The position numbers and the translations under genes are program-made. This document shows, in pieces, positions 11,820-22,169 of a DNA stretch of 64,000 bases (its first letter is position 1; the number at the start of each line of letters is the position of its first letter). Source of the DNA: Turnera subulata. Lineage: Eukaryota; Streptophyta; Magnoliopsida; Malpighiales; Passifloraceae. The DNA lies in contig JAKUCV010006183.1 in NCBI GenBank assembly GCA_028386065.3, positions 64,952-128,951 of the forward strand, read 5' to 3'. The notes beneath the pieces were generated by a model that had not been told where the DNA came from, made no database searches, and saw only the letters and a list, made by a program, of their open reading frames with translations.

Positions 11820-12734
11820 ACCAATTTGGGAAGATTTAATTGAGTGAAGAAACAGCCTCTGCCACAGCATGAGCCTGTTGTAGAACCCTTGAGCCAGTCC
11901 CTGAGGCTATTGTTCATCGAGAATTCAATTGAAAGCCTCAAACCACCTTCAATTCATAAGATTTCCACTGAGGATCGCTTCCTTAACTTTGATCCAAGAA
12001 GTCCTCATGAAACCTTATCATCGATAGAAGAAGCAAAAATCAATTGAAGGGAAAGTTGAAGAAGAACTGTAACAAACCTTGCACAGCCTCAGCCTGTGTG
12101 TCGACAGCCTCATGCTGTGCGTCCTGCAAAACCCAGATTTGCAGGAACAATATTAAATTGCACCACTTGCTCATCCCGCACATGGAGCCTGCAAAACACG
12201 ACCTGAGTACATCAGAAGACCTTTTGGCAGGTGAGAATGATAATATAATGCCCAGAGGAATGCCAGAGGATTGCCCACTCAAAAGTCCATTATTCCCTCC
12301 AACTATTCCTCAAAAGCTGCAGGCCAGCGAATTGCACCATATCATCACGCTCCCCATGGCTCTTTTCCTGACACACATGATGAAGGAACTGACGAGCCAA
12401 CTTGCCCAAACACCCATGCTCACCAGCAAGTTGGGAGAAGGAAAAGAAGGGAGATGCATCTACAAAAAGGGAGAAGAGAAGAAGAGAAAGCAAGGAGATA
12501 TCCCCCGGATCAACACCAGAAATTCCTTAGTTGCAGAATTTTTTAGAACAGAGGTGGGACCTAGAAACACCAAGGGTCCAAGGGAAAATACGGTTCTGCA
12601 GCCTTTCTGGGCAGAAACCGTGTTGCCTCTAACCTCCAGATTGTTCAAAAACACTATGCCAATCCATTCTTCCATTGTTCCTGTAACCTTGATTATGAAC
12701 TAAACAACCCCTTCTTGGGTTGAAGGGGGAAGCA
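11820..12734 (+). mobile_element. Internal 3' part of a Gypsy (Tat/Athila-like) remnant
   Basis: No reliable protein domain is visible. The assignment rests on the purine-rich tract at 12722-12733 (GAAGGGGGAAGC) followed by an LTR-like start, and on the CAGCCTCAGCCTGTG-type short repeats shared with the LTR downstream (13110-13145, 13474-13516). Open frames at 12044-12703 are not convincing genes. Confidence 0.4.
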
Positions 12735-13790
12735 TGTATTTGATTTTTGCGAAATAAAATTGCTCATGTTCTTAACCATATTTCTTGCTTTAGTTGTTGA
12801 GAGCTTTCTCCATGTCTAGGTTCTGATCAAACCCATGCATGAACACAGGTAGCTAAGTGAAGGACCGAAAGGAGAAACCAAAGCTACTAGAACAACAACA
12901 GCAACACTTAGTCTTCTAGCTTGTGACGGGTTAGAAACTAATTGAGGATTTAGCCTCAACACCAATCTTAATCCCCTAAGTTTGACCAATGCAAAAGCAC
13001 ATGGAAGATGAGAACCATGGGAGGCACCTGTGAACAAAAGCAAATGGTTGCAGTATAGGTTGAGAACGCCTGCAAGAACCAATCCTATAATTGACTCCCT
13101 TGCTGTCGACAGCATCAGGCTGTGCCCAGCACAGCCTCATTCCGTGACAGTATAGTCAAGAGATAACACAACCCCTAGTTTGATTCTTGATTGATTATTG
13201 GGTGGCATATTCTTAGTTTAGTAGCAGCCTGGTGAAGGACCGAAAGGAGAAGCCAGGAGTGCTAGACCTACAATAGTCAGCCTTCACTCCTTAGACATTC
13301 GAAAGAAGATAGGGAGAGACTGTGGGTATTAGCACCAACATTAAACTTCATCCTTAAGTGGACGTTTACTCTAGTGACAGGGGGTAGATGGAATCTTAGG
13401 GAACTATCAATAAGATCGAAAGCCGTTGATAGTACCTTAGGTCGGGAGCCCCGTCAAGACATCTAATTAGTCACAGCCTCACCCACAGGCCCAACCTGTG
13501 ATGAGGCTGTCGAGCAATTTACACGCATAAGACAGAGCATGTGAACCCCCGGATGCCTAAGAATTCACTATTCCTGATCTCTTCCTCGTTTAAATTATTG
13601 TTACATTTATTTTACTGCTTATTTTACTTCTTAATTATTATTCACCCAAATCCATCTTTGTTTAATTATTTTCAAGTCTAGTTTGTCTGAAATTGAAGGA
13701 AAACGGATTCAACCCAGTCCCTGTGGATACGACCTTGATAAAGTACTACAAAAACCCTGTGCACTTACAGGAACCAGTTGCGACAGCACA
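12735..13790 (+). mobile_element. LTR of a Gypsy (Tat/Athila-like) element
   Basis: Starts TGTATTTG after the polypurine-like tract and ends near GCGACAGCACA. The end region GTCCCTGTGGATACGACCTT is characteristic of the 3' end of Athila/Tat-type LTRs (family knowledge). An internal repeat, GTGAAGGACCGAAAGGAGAA, occurs at about 12857 and 13232. The primer binding site expected after the LTR is not recognisable, and no target duplication was found, so borders are approximate. Confidence 0.5.
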
Positions 13791-13962
13791 CGCATCACTA
13801 GCTTCATGATTCTCAAAGAGACATTCATTCTTCATTTTCCATATGGTCCATATTATCATGACAGCCTTGCTTTTTTTATATCCATCCCTTCTGCTTTATT
13901 AAGTTGCCCTCCAAAGTTGCTCCACCATGTGTTCACTCCCGGAAAGCCAGACTTCTCAAACC

Positions 13963-14430
13963 TTAAACCCATAGTTGATTCGAGCTAGGTAGATCTTGCG
14001 CGAATACAAAAGAACAGAACATTCCAATCGATTCCTCTTCCATTAAACATATTTCACATTTAGCTTCCAATTTAACCTGTCTGCCTACCAAATTTAGGTT
14101 AGTGGGTAGTGCATTCTTCATTACTTTCCATATGAATGATCTCACTTTGGGTTGCACTTTCAGTTGCCATATTTCTTTCCAGTCCACCACGAAGTTGGTC
14201 TTCCAATGTGAGCTAATACCTTGTCCTGCATTGCCAACTAATATCCAGTCTTGACACAATACTCCCTATTCCTCCTATAGTGCCATTATACACTATCCTC
14301 CACCGTTGTGTCCGTCGGGATTAGAAGGATATCCCTTGCCTCTTCTTCAGTAAATATACTTCCTACAATGCTCGATGCCCAAGCATCTTTCCCCATGTGT
14401 AGAATTCCTCAACCAAATAGCTGGAAGTCT
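13963..14430 (-). pseudogene. LINE ORF2 fragment (zinc-binding RT C-terminal region)
   Basis: Minus-strand reading gives DAWASSIVGSIFTEEEARDI, then after a frame break KVQPKVRSFIWKVMKNALPT and KCEICLMEEESIGM. These match the zf-RVT region (W.....P.K...F.W......LPT......C..C) of plant L1 ORF2. Stops and a frameshift show it is dead. Confidence 0.75.
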
Positions 14431-14624
14431 TTTACATACAGGCCTAGTAACTATAAATAATATAGTGTTCACACTTATTAGTACAAACTAGTAAGAATTG
14501 AACTCTTGTTGTCAAGGTTGGAGAAGACAGGTTTCACCACCAAGCTAAGGATTTTTTTTTTTGTTAAAATACTACCACTATGAATATATATGAAAAGATT
14601 CTAGGGGGGCCTTGGATCCGCCTC

Positions 14625-15123
14625 TGGTGGTTAGGGAGGTCAAGCAGAGTATCGTTGGATATCATGGCCATATTCTGAATGCTCGGTTTGGGTCATTGCA
14701 GAAGAAGAAGAAGAGGGAGGTAAGGATGTTGAATTTGAGTTTGAACTAAGTAGTATGTAAACATTAAGCTTTATTTTTTCATGTTATATTTTGTCTTTGC
14801 AATTGATTTTTGATTCACTTATATTTTTCTTTTTCTTGTTTGCTATAGAGATTTTTAGAGGATGAAGAACCTGTTGGGAATGATGCAAAGAAATTTGTTA
14901 GGCTATTAATGCTAGAACCCATTCTGCACATTGACGTATTTCTTACTGAACAGGTATCATAAAACTAGGCCTCAACTTTAAATTTTTTTATATCTCATTG
15001 AAAATTTCAGCAAATGTAACATAACAAAATATTTGTAGGATGAGCTGAGGGGAGAGATGCCAGGAATGCCATCAGCGCATTGCTTTCGGAAGGAAGTTCT
15101 TACTTTTTGAGCTTTTTACGGAG
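14625..15123 (+). pseudogene. Three exons of an unidentified gene (copy B)
   Basis: Exon-like blocks with good splice signals: one from about 14629 (VREVKQSIVGYHGHILNARF) ending GGGAG|GTAAGG near 14719; one starting after CTATAG at about 14849 (FLEDEEPVGNDAKKFVRLLM) ending GAACAG|GTATCA at 14953; one after TTGTAG at about 15040 (DELRGEMPGMPSAHCFRKEV) with a stop inside. The first block repeats 10310-10357. Further weak exon-like pieces occur at about 15803 and 15857. I do not recognise the family; the stop and scattered structure suggest a pseudogene. Confidence 0.5.
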
Positions 15124-15336
15124 GTAATATTATCTGAAAGAAATGAGCTGTTGTACTTTTATTCTTTTGTTCTTATCTAGTTCATCATTATGTTCTTCAT
15201 CTAAATTTTGCTTATATGTTCTTCATCCAACTTCTAGATATCATTTATAACACTTCCAAATGCCAAATAAAAGTCCGTTTTAAAAGCATAACTAGTTGGT
15301 GATATCTTCCTTTGTTAACCTGGCTCCGCTACCAAT

Positions 15337-15640
15337 TGTAGAATATAGAAATTGCTCACAACACACAAACTTCTTTTATTATTTAATTTGAAACCTCACA
15401 CAATAAACTAGGCGACACCTCGGTGCCCCTCATGGTAGCCACACACTCTCTGTGTTTTTCTCACAACTATGTTTTGCTACACATATAATAAAACCCTAAC
15501 ATACTTATTTATAGAGACTCTGACTTAACGGACAAGACATGACTCCTAAACCGAACTGGACTTGGACTCTTAAAATCCAATTATATAGAAACTACTAGAC
15601 ACATTAAAACTAGCTTAGTTTAATATCCAATAATTTCTCA
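15337..15640 (-). mobile_element. Small Copia/TRIM-like LTR with adjacent primer binding site
   Basis: The 304-bp segment reads TG...CA and on the minus strand has a TATA box (CTCTATAAATAAG, about 15505-15517). Directly left, the minus strand continues TTGGTAGCGGAGCCAGG (15320-15336), the position and form of a Met-tRNA-type primer binding site. No second LTR or coding region was found, so it is a truncated element in an intron-like position within the copy B gene fragment. Confidence 0.6.
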
Positions 15641-16132
15641 GGTTCACAGTAAGTTATCTTTCTAGAACAGGTGAGCAGTTCCATGTGGTGTGGTTCACTA
15701 TATTTATATGTATGAAAATTTTGCCGGCATTGCTTTTTCCCTTTCTTTGTCTTTATAAGAGTTTATGAATATTTTTCTTTCCATCTAATCTTCAATGGGT
15801 AGGTGGATGCAATGAATTATGAAGCTTTGCACTAAATTTTGTTTGGTGTTTTGTAGCAATTTTGACAATACAAGGACTATGTGGGACTTATGTTAAGCAG
15901 ATTTGAAAAGGTAAAGCTTTGAGTCATTCAAGGACTTGCGCTTGATCCCGAATGACATCGTTGTAGAACAGTCTTTGTCTTGATGAACTCTTCAGACTTC
16001 TGCTCACTAGATTTAGGTTTCTGCCCACTATATTTTATACATATGGATGCCAGTGGAGTTGCCCGGCCTGCTTAGCTCCTATGCTTTGTCAAGACTTTAT
16101 GATCTTACATGCCCCTCCAAGTGTGATTAGAT
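15641..16132. other. Degenerate region between gene fragment and LINE
   Basis: Contains possible remnants of later exons of the unidentified gene (about 15803-15985, e.g. YKDYVGLMLSRFEK) but with stops. No complete feature. Confidence 0.35.
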
Positions 16133-18190
16133 ATTTGATGTGGATCAGGCTACGATTATTAAGGAGCGTCTTGATTCGTTCAGTGCATCTTCTGGCCTAA
16201 AGGTCAGTTTGAGTAAGACGAGAGTTTTCTTTTCTCCTAATGTTGATAGAGCAGTGGCTTCTTATATTATTGAGGAGTTAGGGTTCACTGACACGGAGGA
16301 TCTTGGGCGATATCTTGGAGTTCCTATTATTCATCGGCGCGTTTGTTGGCAAAATTATGACTTCATTTTGGATAAGGTCCGGGCTTGGCTGTCATGGTGG
16401 TAGGGCCGACATTTGTCCCTTGCAGGCAGGGTCACACTTACAAATCAGTGTTGGCGGCACTCCCTATTTTCACAATGCAAACAGTGCGGTTGCCGAGAGG
16501 GGTTATTGCGGACATTGAGAAGCATTGTAGGGCATTTATATGGGGCTCTACTGGCAAGTCTCGTAAAATACACCTAGTCCGATGGGACACTGTTTGCCTC
16601 CCTAGGCGTCATGGTGGTCTCGGGTTGAAGCAATTGTCCTTTCAGAATGATGCTCTATTGGCTAAGTTGGGGTGGGGTTTAATGACAAAGCCGAAGGCCT
16701 TGTGGGTTTCTATTCTTCGTGCTAAGTATCTCTCTAATTCGGGCTTCCTTCCTACCTCTTTACCTCTACCCCCTTGTTCTAACTTATGGAGGGGTATAGC
16801 AAAATCTTAGCATCTTATCATTAGAGGTTGTGAATGGCTCTTGAGGAATGGACAACTTATTTGGTTTTGGCTTGACCCCTGGGTTGAGGATGTTGGGTGT
16901 ACCATACTCGGCAGCCTATTCCGGATTTGTTGAAGATTGTTGTAGTAGCAAAGTTTGTTTCTCCTCTTGGTGGTTGGGATTGGGCCAAGTTTCAACACTT
17001 TCGCCCAAATAGTATTTTCCTTAAGGTGGCATCCATGGCTGTTCCAACTGTTGGCGATGTACCAAACTCTATTTACTGGAAGCACACGGCATCTGGGGAC
17101 TTCTCAAACTCGTCGGCCTACAACCTTTTATGTAATCATCCGGTGCAGCCCTCTCTTCCTCTTTGGCATCTGATTTGGCGTTGTGCAGGCCCCCTTCGGG
17201 TGTCTCAGTTCCTATGGCTTATGGCAAGAGGGGCTATCCTTACTAATGCCGAACGATTCCATAGGCATTTGTCCCCCTCCTCCCTTTGCTCCATCTGCTC
17301 CTCAGACTCAGAGACCATTTTCCATGTCATTAGAGACTGTCCCTGGGCCCGTGACATTTGGGTGTGTTTACCAGGGAGTGTACTACCTTCTTTCTTCTCT
17401 AATATGGATTTGCAGGATTGGATGTTTAGAAATCTTTCTAATCATCAAGTGGTGCATGGAAATGTATCGTGGAGCTTGCTCTTTGGTGTTACCTGTTGGC
17501 AGATTTGGCAATGGAGGAATGCCTATATTTTTTAACCTGACTTGGGAGTTCCCTTCAATTCAAGCTCGGCTGTCCAAAACCTTGCATCGGAGTTTCAGGC
17601 TTCTTTGTAGACCTTCGCCCTCTTGGTTTGGCACGGGGTCCTGCTACTACTGTTCTCCTCCGTTGGAGTCCCCCTCCTCTTGGATGGGTCAAGTTGAATA
17701 CGGATGGTGCTGTGGGGGGTACAGATAGACTGGCGGCTGCTGGTGACCTCATACGAGATAGCTGTGGTGCATGGCTGGGGTGATTTAGTTTCAATATTGG
17801 TTGTTGTTCTCCCACCAACGCGGAGCTTTGGGGTTTAATTGTTGGACTTACAAAGGCTTGGGATTTAGGCATTTGCAGATTGGAGGTTGAAGTAGATGCT
17901 GCCCTTATTGTGGCATCGTTGCATAATTAGGAGTCCCGGCTATGACGCAATATGGTCCTCTTGCATGCAGTTCGTCAATTACTCAATCGAGCTTGGCAGG
18001 TGTCTTTGAAACATGTTTTTCGGGAGGTAAACCAATGTGCGGATTGGCTAGCTAGTTATGCTTTTTTACTTTCTCTTGGTGTAACTCATTTTAATCAATC
18101 CCATGATATAACAGGGACTAGTTCCCCTCGGCTAGTTCAGGCCCCAGCTGTCTGTTAAATGAAATCCAATCTTTCTGATAAAAAAAAGAA
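16133..18190 (+). pseudogene. 5'-truncated L1 LINE (RT end, zf-RVT, RNase H, poly-A)
   Basis: Plus-strand fragments follow the order of plant L1 ORF2. RT C-terminal part: DQATIIKERLDSFSASSGLK to DLGRYLGVPIIHRR, then IFTMQTVRLPRGVI and AFIWGS. zf-RVT: HLIWRCAGPLRVSQFLWLMA, CSICSSDSETIFHVIRDC. RNase H remnant: TNAELWGLIVGLTKAWDLG, EVNQCADWLASYAF. Several stops and frameshifts (for example near 16402, 16808, 17533 and 17730) break it. It ends with TCTTTCTGATAAAAAAAAG, a short poly(A) tail. Confidence 0.88.
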
Positions 18191-18196
18191 TTTTGC

Positions 18197-18850
18197 AGTT
18201 CTTATTTTCATCATGAGAATACTACAATGACAAAATCAATTACGATTTTGGAAACAAAATTGGTCATTGCAAACACTCGGGGATGAAGTGGGGATTGAAT
18301 ATTGTTTAGAGATTATATTATGTAAATTTGCTTCCATGGGTACTAAAAAATACAATAAATTAAAAGGTGTGTGATGCAAAACAATCGTAGTGCCATCGTC
18401 ATAAGCGAAATATATATTAGGCTTTCATGAGTCCACCTTGCAATGGAAATGATTGTCACTTCCTTTAGATTAAACAAAAGATTACCAATTCGTATGGCCC
18501 CCGAGGCAAAACATTAAAGGGTTGTCGGTGTGTTTGAATTAAGAAACTACATATATAAAGGAGGGATATATATACAACCTTTTGAGTATCATGTCGGCAA
18601 ACACAAACATTTTTTGGCCATGCAATCCATAATTTGTTAGCACGAGGAGAGTTTTAGCCCACCTCGTGCACAAAATGTGAGTGGATCTGCCCGGGACCAT
18701 TTTTCCTATGTGATTTTGATTGATTGTTTAATCGAACTGCTTTGATTTCACTTTTTGACTTTCATTTTGGTCATGATTTAGGTGCCTAAATGACTTGAAA
18801 GTTAAAAATGTTTACCCAATGGCTTTATGGAAGTTCAAAAATCACAATCC
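18197..18850 (+). repeat. 0.7-kb dispersed duplication, copy B
   Basis: Second copy of 8147-8850, same orientation, starting right after the LINE tail. Function unknown; no coding potential. The similarity ends near AAGTTCAAAAATCACAATCC. Confidence 0.85.
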
Positions 18851-18889
18851 GTCAGGGGAATTAGAGATACTAGCTCACTTCCCGTGGGT

Positions 18890-19364
18890 TCTACGGGCTT
18901 GTTTATTAATTAATTTTTTAAAAAATTTAACATTTTAACTACTATTTCTAGGCATTTATTATGTAATATTAAAAAAAATTTGTACATAATTTGTTTCCAA
19001 ATTATACTTTTTTATCAATTTTTTTCTATTTTTCATATAGATCTGGAAAATAAATAAAAAATTATTAAAATATAAATTAGAATATAAATCAGAAAAATAT
19101 AATAAAAAAACTATTTAATAATAATATAAATAATAACTAATTTTTTAAAATTAAACATGAATTATTGGCCCCTAAAATAAAAAAACATATTAAACAACCA
19201 AAGAAAAAGTTAAAAGAACTAATTAATAATAACCAAAAAAATAAAAAATATAAGAGAATAATTTTTAAAACATAAATCAGTAAATGAATAAAAAATATTA
19301 TTATAAAAAACTAAAACAGAAAATATAATATAGATCAAAAAAATAAATTCTTAAAAACCTAATT
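18890..19364. repeat. AT-rich degenerate repeat, left of the chromovirus
   Basis: Extremely AT-rich with recurring blocks (AATTAATAATAA, ATAAATCA, CCCCTAAAATAAAAAA) that recur at 28369-29000. It looks like one diverged repeat tract split by the chromovirus. It follows a CCCGTGGGTTCTACGGG imperfect palindrome (18873-18889). Confidence 0.6.
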
Positions 19365-19507
19365 TGAAGCGCCCCGACCCGTATTTACCGTAACACAGTA
19401 AACACGTGCCGAAACTATTCATTATGATAGAACAGACAGTACAACGTGCAAATATTATACAACAGCAACTAACAATACAACTGTCACCCACACTCGGGGA
19501 CCATTAT

Positions 19508-19672
19508 TCAATCCAACACAGTGCTCTCAGCAGCAGGAGATAGTATCAGTAATATACATATCACAGGAAAACAGCAGTACAACAATATAAGCAATAGATT
19601 AGCAGCGGAAGACTTATGCACATGCATCGGTGGTATGGATCCGGAGTCAGGTGGAGAAGAAGCAGCAGCCAT
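19508..19672 (-). CDS. 54-codon open frame at the first AUG of the inferred spliced leader
   Basis: Starts MAAASSPPDSGSIPP at 19672, has a hydrophobic segment around residues 26-44 (NLLLILLYCCFPVICILLIL) and ends at 19508. If exon-like blocks ending at 21188, spanning 20585-20510 and starting at 19684 are joined, this ATG is the first in the leader. The 5' LTR keeps the frame (25872-26036) with two substitutions. Related LTRs at 29248 and 60401 do not keep it, so it may be chance or specific to this subfamily. No homolog recognised. Confidence 0.3.
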   Translation of the reverse strand: MAAASSPPDSGSIPPMHVHKSSAANLLLILLYCCFPVICILLILSPAAESTVLD

Positions 19673-19706
19673 CGAACGTCGTACCTGAACTACGGAAACA
19701 GCTTAT

Positions 19707-19755
19707 CCTACGGGATGAAACCCCGCAGGCGAGGGGTGAGTCCGAAGTGCTCACC
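19707..19755 (-). other. Twin RNA hairpin in the 3' LTR
   Basis: On the minus strand, hairpin 1 (19755-19735) pairs GGTGAG with CTCACC around a loop containing CUUCGG; hairpin 2 (19729-19707) pairs CCTGCGGG with CCCGTAGG (one G-U). The same pair occurs at 31535, 60711 and 63890, always about 15-25 nt before a TACAG|GT-like 3' splice site. Confidence 0.7.
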
Positions 19756-19974
19756 GACCAAGGATAAACAGTGATATGCAAGCAACCGTAATACTTAAAA
19801 ACAAACACAGACAAGCAACAACATATCACAACAACTGAACCAAGGCCAAAAGAATGCTTAATCATTATTACCAATTTTATCTTCCGGGCCCCTGTCACTG
19901 GACAAGCTAGGGTCGTACCTGGTAATCAATTAATTCCGGATGCTAGGTCAAAACCAATCCTCATATCAAATCAA

Positions 19975-20170
19975 CCGGATATTCGGCATATCCGAGCCAC
20001 CGCGGATATTCGGCATATCTGAGCCACTGGGTATTCGGTATACCCCAACCTCAGGCGACGTCATGCCAACCAGATATTCGGCATATCTGAGCCTCTGCGG
20101 ATATTCGGCATATCCGAGCCACCGCGGATATTCGGCATATCCGAGCCTCTGGGTATTCGGTATACCCTAA
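19975..20170 (-). repeat. Array of seven covarying hairpins in the 3' LTR
   Basis: Tandem units each contain an inverted repeat around a TCGG(C/T) centre (plus-strand reading). Stem variants are CGGATAT/ATATCCG, AGATAT/ATATCT and GGGTAT/ATACCC, so substitutions on one arm are matched on the other while the centre is constant. Confidence 0.8.
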
Positions 20171-20509
20171 CCACAGGCATGACGGGCCAACCAAACCAAA
20201 AACCGACCATAGCATCTCAAAATTAATTTTCAAACCATCGGGTCGTACCACTACTTCCACATGACAATAATATCAACATCTCAAATCAATTCCAATTCCA
20301 ATTTCATACTCCAATTCCTTTCTCAATTTCCACAGTCAATAGTTCAACATCAATCTCAGCATATTATCCACATAGTCAATATCACAGTTCAAAGCAACAA
20401 TAATATCCACAACAGTCAACCAGCAAACATTCAACAATTCAGCAGTTCAATCGAACAACAAAGCACACAAAGTATTACAGGCAACATAACAAGGGTTATC
20501 CATCCTCAC

Positions 20510-20585
20510 CTTAGCCGATATCAACTATGAAATTGCTCAGCAAGTTCCAAGTCCGGTTCCTCAGCAAATTGTTCGTTATCAACTC
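20510..20585 (-). other. Putative leader exon 2, 3' LTR
   Basis: A 76-nt block on the minus strand between GATATAG|GAGTTG (start 20585) and GGCTAAG|GTGAGG (end 20510). It has no ATG. The matching blocks are 26857-26782, 30779-30850 and 63245-63323. Confidence 0.55.
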
Positions 20586-21187
20586 CTATATCAATCAATA
20601 ATATGCACATATAAGATGGTATGCAAATGTTATACTAATACTGTATACCGTAAATTAAATATAAACCCGGCTCGGTTACTCTCCCGGATTAATTCTCCAT
20701 TATTATCATCATTCACCATTTATTTCAAGGTGTCAAAATACCCTTCTATACTTATTCCTATACCCGGGTACTATTCCGGTATTTTACTACCTTGATAATA
20801 CCCTTTCCAAAATTTATTCCCTAGGTATGTACTTTCCAAAATATTATTTCTACAAATTATTATTTCTTTTCCATATGTTATATACCATTTATCTTTTTCC
20901 AAAATTAATTTCCAGAATTATATTCTTTTCCTAAGTTTTATTTTATTTTCTTTTTTTAGATTTTCTTTTCTCTCTTCTTCTTTTTTTTTTAATTTTCGGA
21001 CTGGGCCAATGGTGTTAGCCCACATCCAAAACCCAACAGCCCAACTAACCAACCCAAGGTCACAACCCACAATCCTAATCCAAGCCCAAACCTTCCAGCC
21101 CACATGTTTGACCCGCGACCCAGATCACTCGGGTCAGACCCGTCACAACACACCCGGGTCGACACCAACCACGGGTCTGCGTCTTAC

Positions 21188-21760
21188 CTGCAGCGGCGGC
21201 GGCGCGACGGTGGTGCGTGGCGAGGCGAGACAGCAGCGTCGCAGGAAGGCGACGACGACGGCAGCCGCGAGAAAGGTGGCGCGGTGCGAGCCGGGAGGTC
21301 GGGCGAAGGTGTCCGGCAGCGGGACGAGCTCGGTCTTGTCGGGTTGCCTCGTCTTGGACGGCGTCGACGAGCAGGAGGAAGGGCGGCTGACGGTGTCAAG
21401 GTGGGGTGCGGCGCGCGGCGCGCGAGGAAAGGAAGAGGAAGGAAGGGGCGGGGGTCGCGGTGGTGTGAGGTGGTGGCCGGTGGTTCACGGCAAGGACGAG
21501 AAGAAGAAAATGAAGGAGAAAAGAGATGGGTGATGGGTTGCTCAAAACGGTGACGTGCCTGGTTGTTGTTGTTTTGTTTTTTTTTTTCCTTTTTCTGGCT
21601 CTAGTTTACTACTGGGTTGTGTTTGTGTTTAGTTTTCTTTTTTTTTCTAATTCCAAGTGAATTGCAGGGATGGTGTTTGCAGGTATGGAAAGTGTGTTGA
21701 AGATGAAAGGGTGATGATGGCGTTGATGGCAGAAGGAAAGTAGTTATGTAGGCAGTAAAA
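21188..21760 (-). other. Putative GC-rich leader exon 1, 3' LTR
   Basis: Minus-strand GC-rich segment ending at a strong 5' splice site, CTGCAG|GTAAGAC (last exon base 21188). It contains no ATG over about 570 nt on the minus strand although several lie on the other strand. The encoded low-complexity frames are not taken as protein genes. The intron begins with G-rich text (TTGGG, GGGCT). Confidence 0.5.
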
Positions 21761-22169
21761 TTATTGATGAATCACAGGCTGAATAGGAATTGGCGGCTGA
21801 ATAATTGAACTTCAATTATGCAGTTACTATGCTGCATGTGAAGTGTGGCCCACCTGGACCAGAAAATATCCGGTATACCCACTTATCTTATTTCTGGTCC
21901 GTTAATTCGAGAATAAACCCGACTTTTCCGAAGATTCCCGGACCCGGAAAAAATCCCAACTTCGGTCCGTAAAATCCGCAGAAAATTCCCGAACGTGGGA
22001 CTATGCTCGGTTTCAGAATCCCAAAGCTCAATTTACCATAACTTAATTACCCAAGATTAAAAATTATTGGTAAATTACTATACATTAACTTAAACAGTCC
22101 CGGTAAAAATGAAATTTTTACCTGGGCTGTTACAGCCTACCCACCTTAAAAGAATTTCGTCCCCGAAAT

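Larger units (their letters stand above)
19365..22134 (-). mobile_element. 3' LTR of the chromovirus
   Basis: 2770 bp, minus-strand start TGTAACAGCCC at 22134 and end GGGGCGCTTCA at 19365. Starting from the U3 side it holds a terminal palindrome (CCAGGTAAAA...TTTTTACCGG), a GC-rich leader without ATG from about 21760 to 21188, a consensus 5' splice site, a G-rich intron start, a 76-nt exon-like block (20585-20510), a hairpin array (20170-19975), a twin hairpin (19755-19707), a 3' splice site (exon from 19684) and a 54-codon open frame. It is nearly identical to the 5' LTR at both ends but very different over about 20850-21770. Confidence 0.9.

Noticed and set aside
12044..12703. 219-codon frame as a host gene
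   Set aside because: No domain, shares short repeats with the adjacent LTR and sits just before a polypurine-like tract; treated as element sequence.
19960..20175. CRISPR-like array
   Set aside because: Repeats are adjacent variable hairpins without unique spacers, inside a plant LTR.
20500..20590. Exon 2 as part of a conserved acidic protein
   Set aside because: One phase gives similar acidic peptides in three LTRs, but block lengths differ by amounts not divisible by three and no upstream ATG exists; kept as leader RNA only.
21009..21553. Overlapping plus-strand frames over the 3' LTR
   Set aside because: They lie antisense to the element in a GC-rich leader; open frames are expected from composition.
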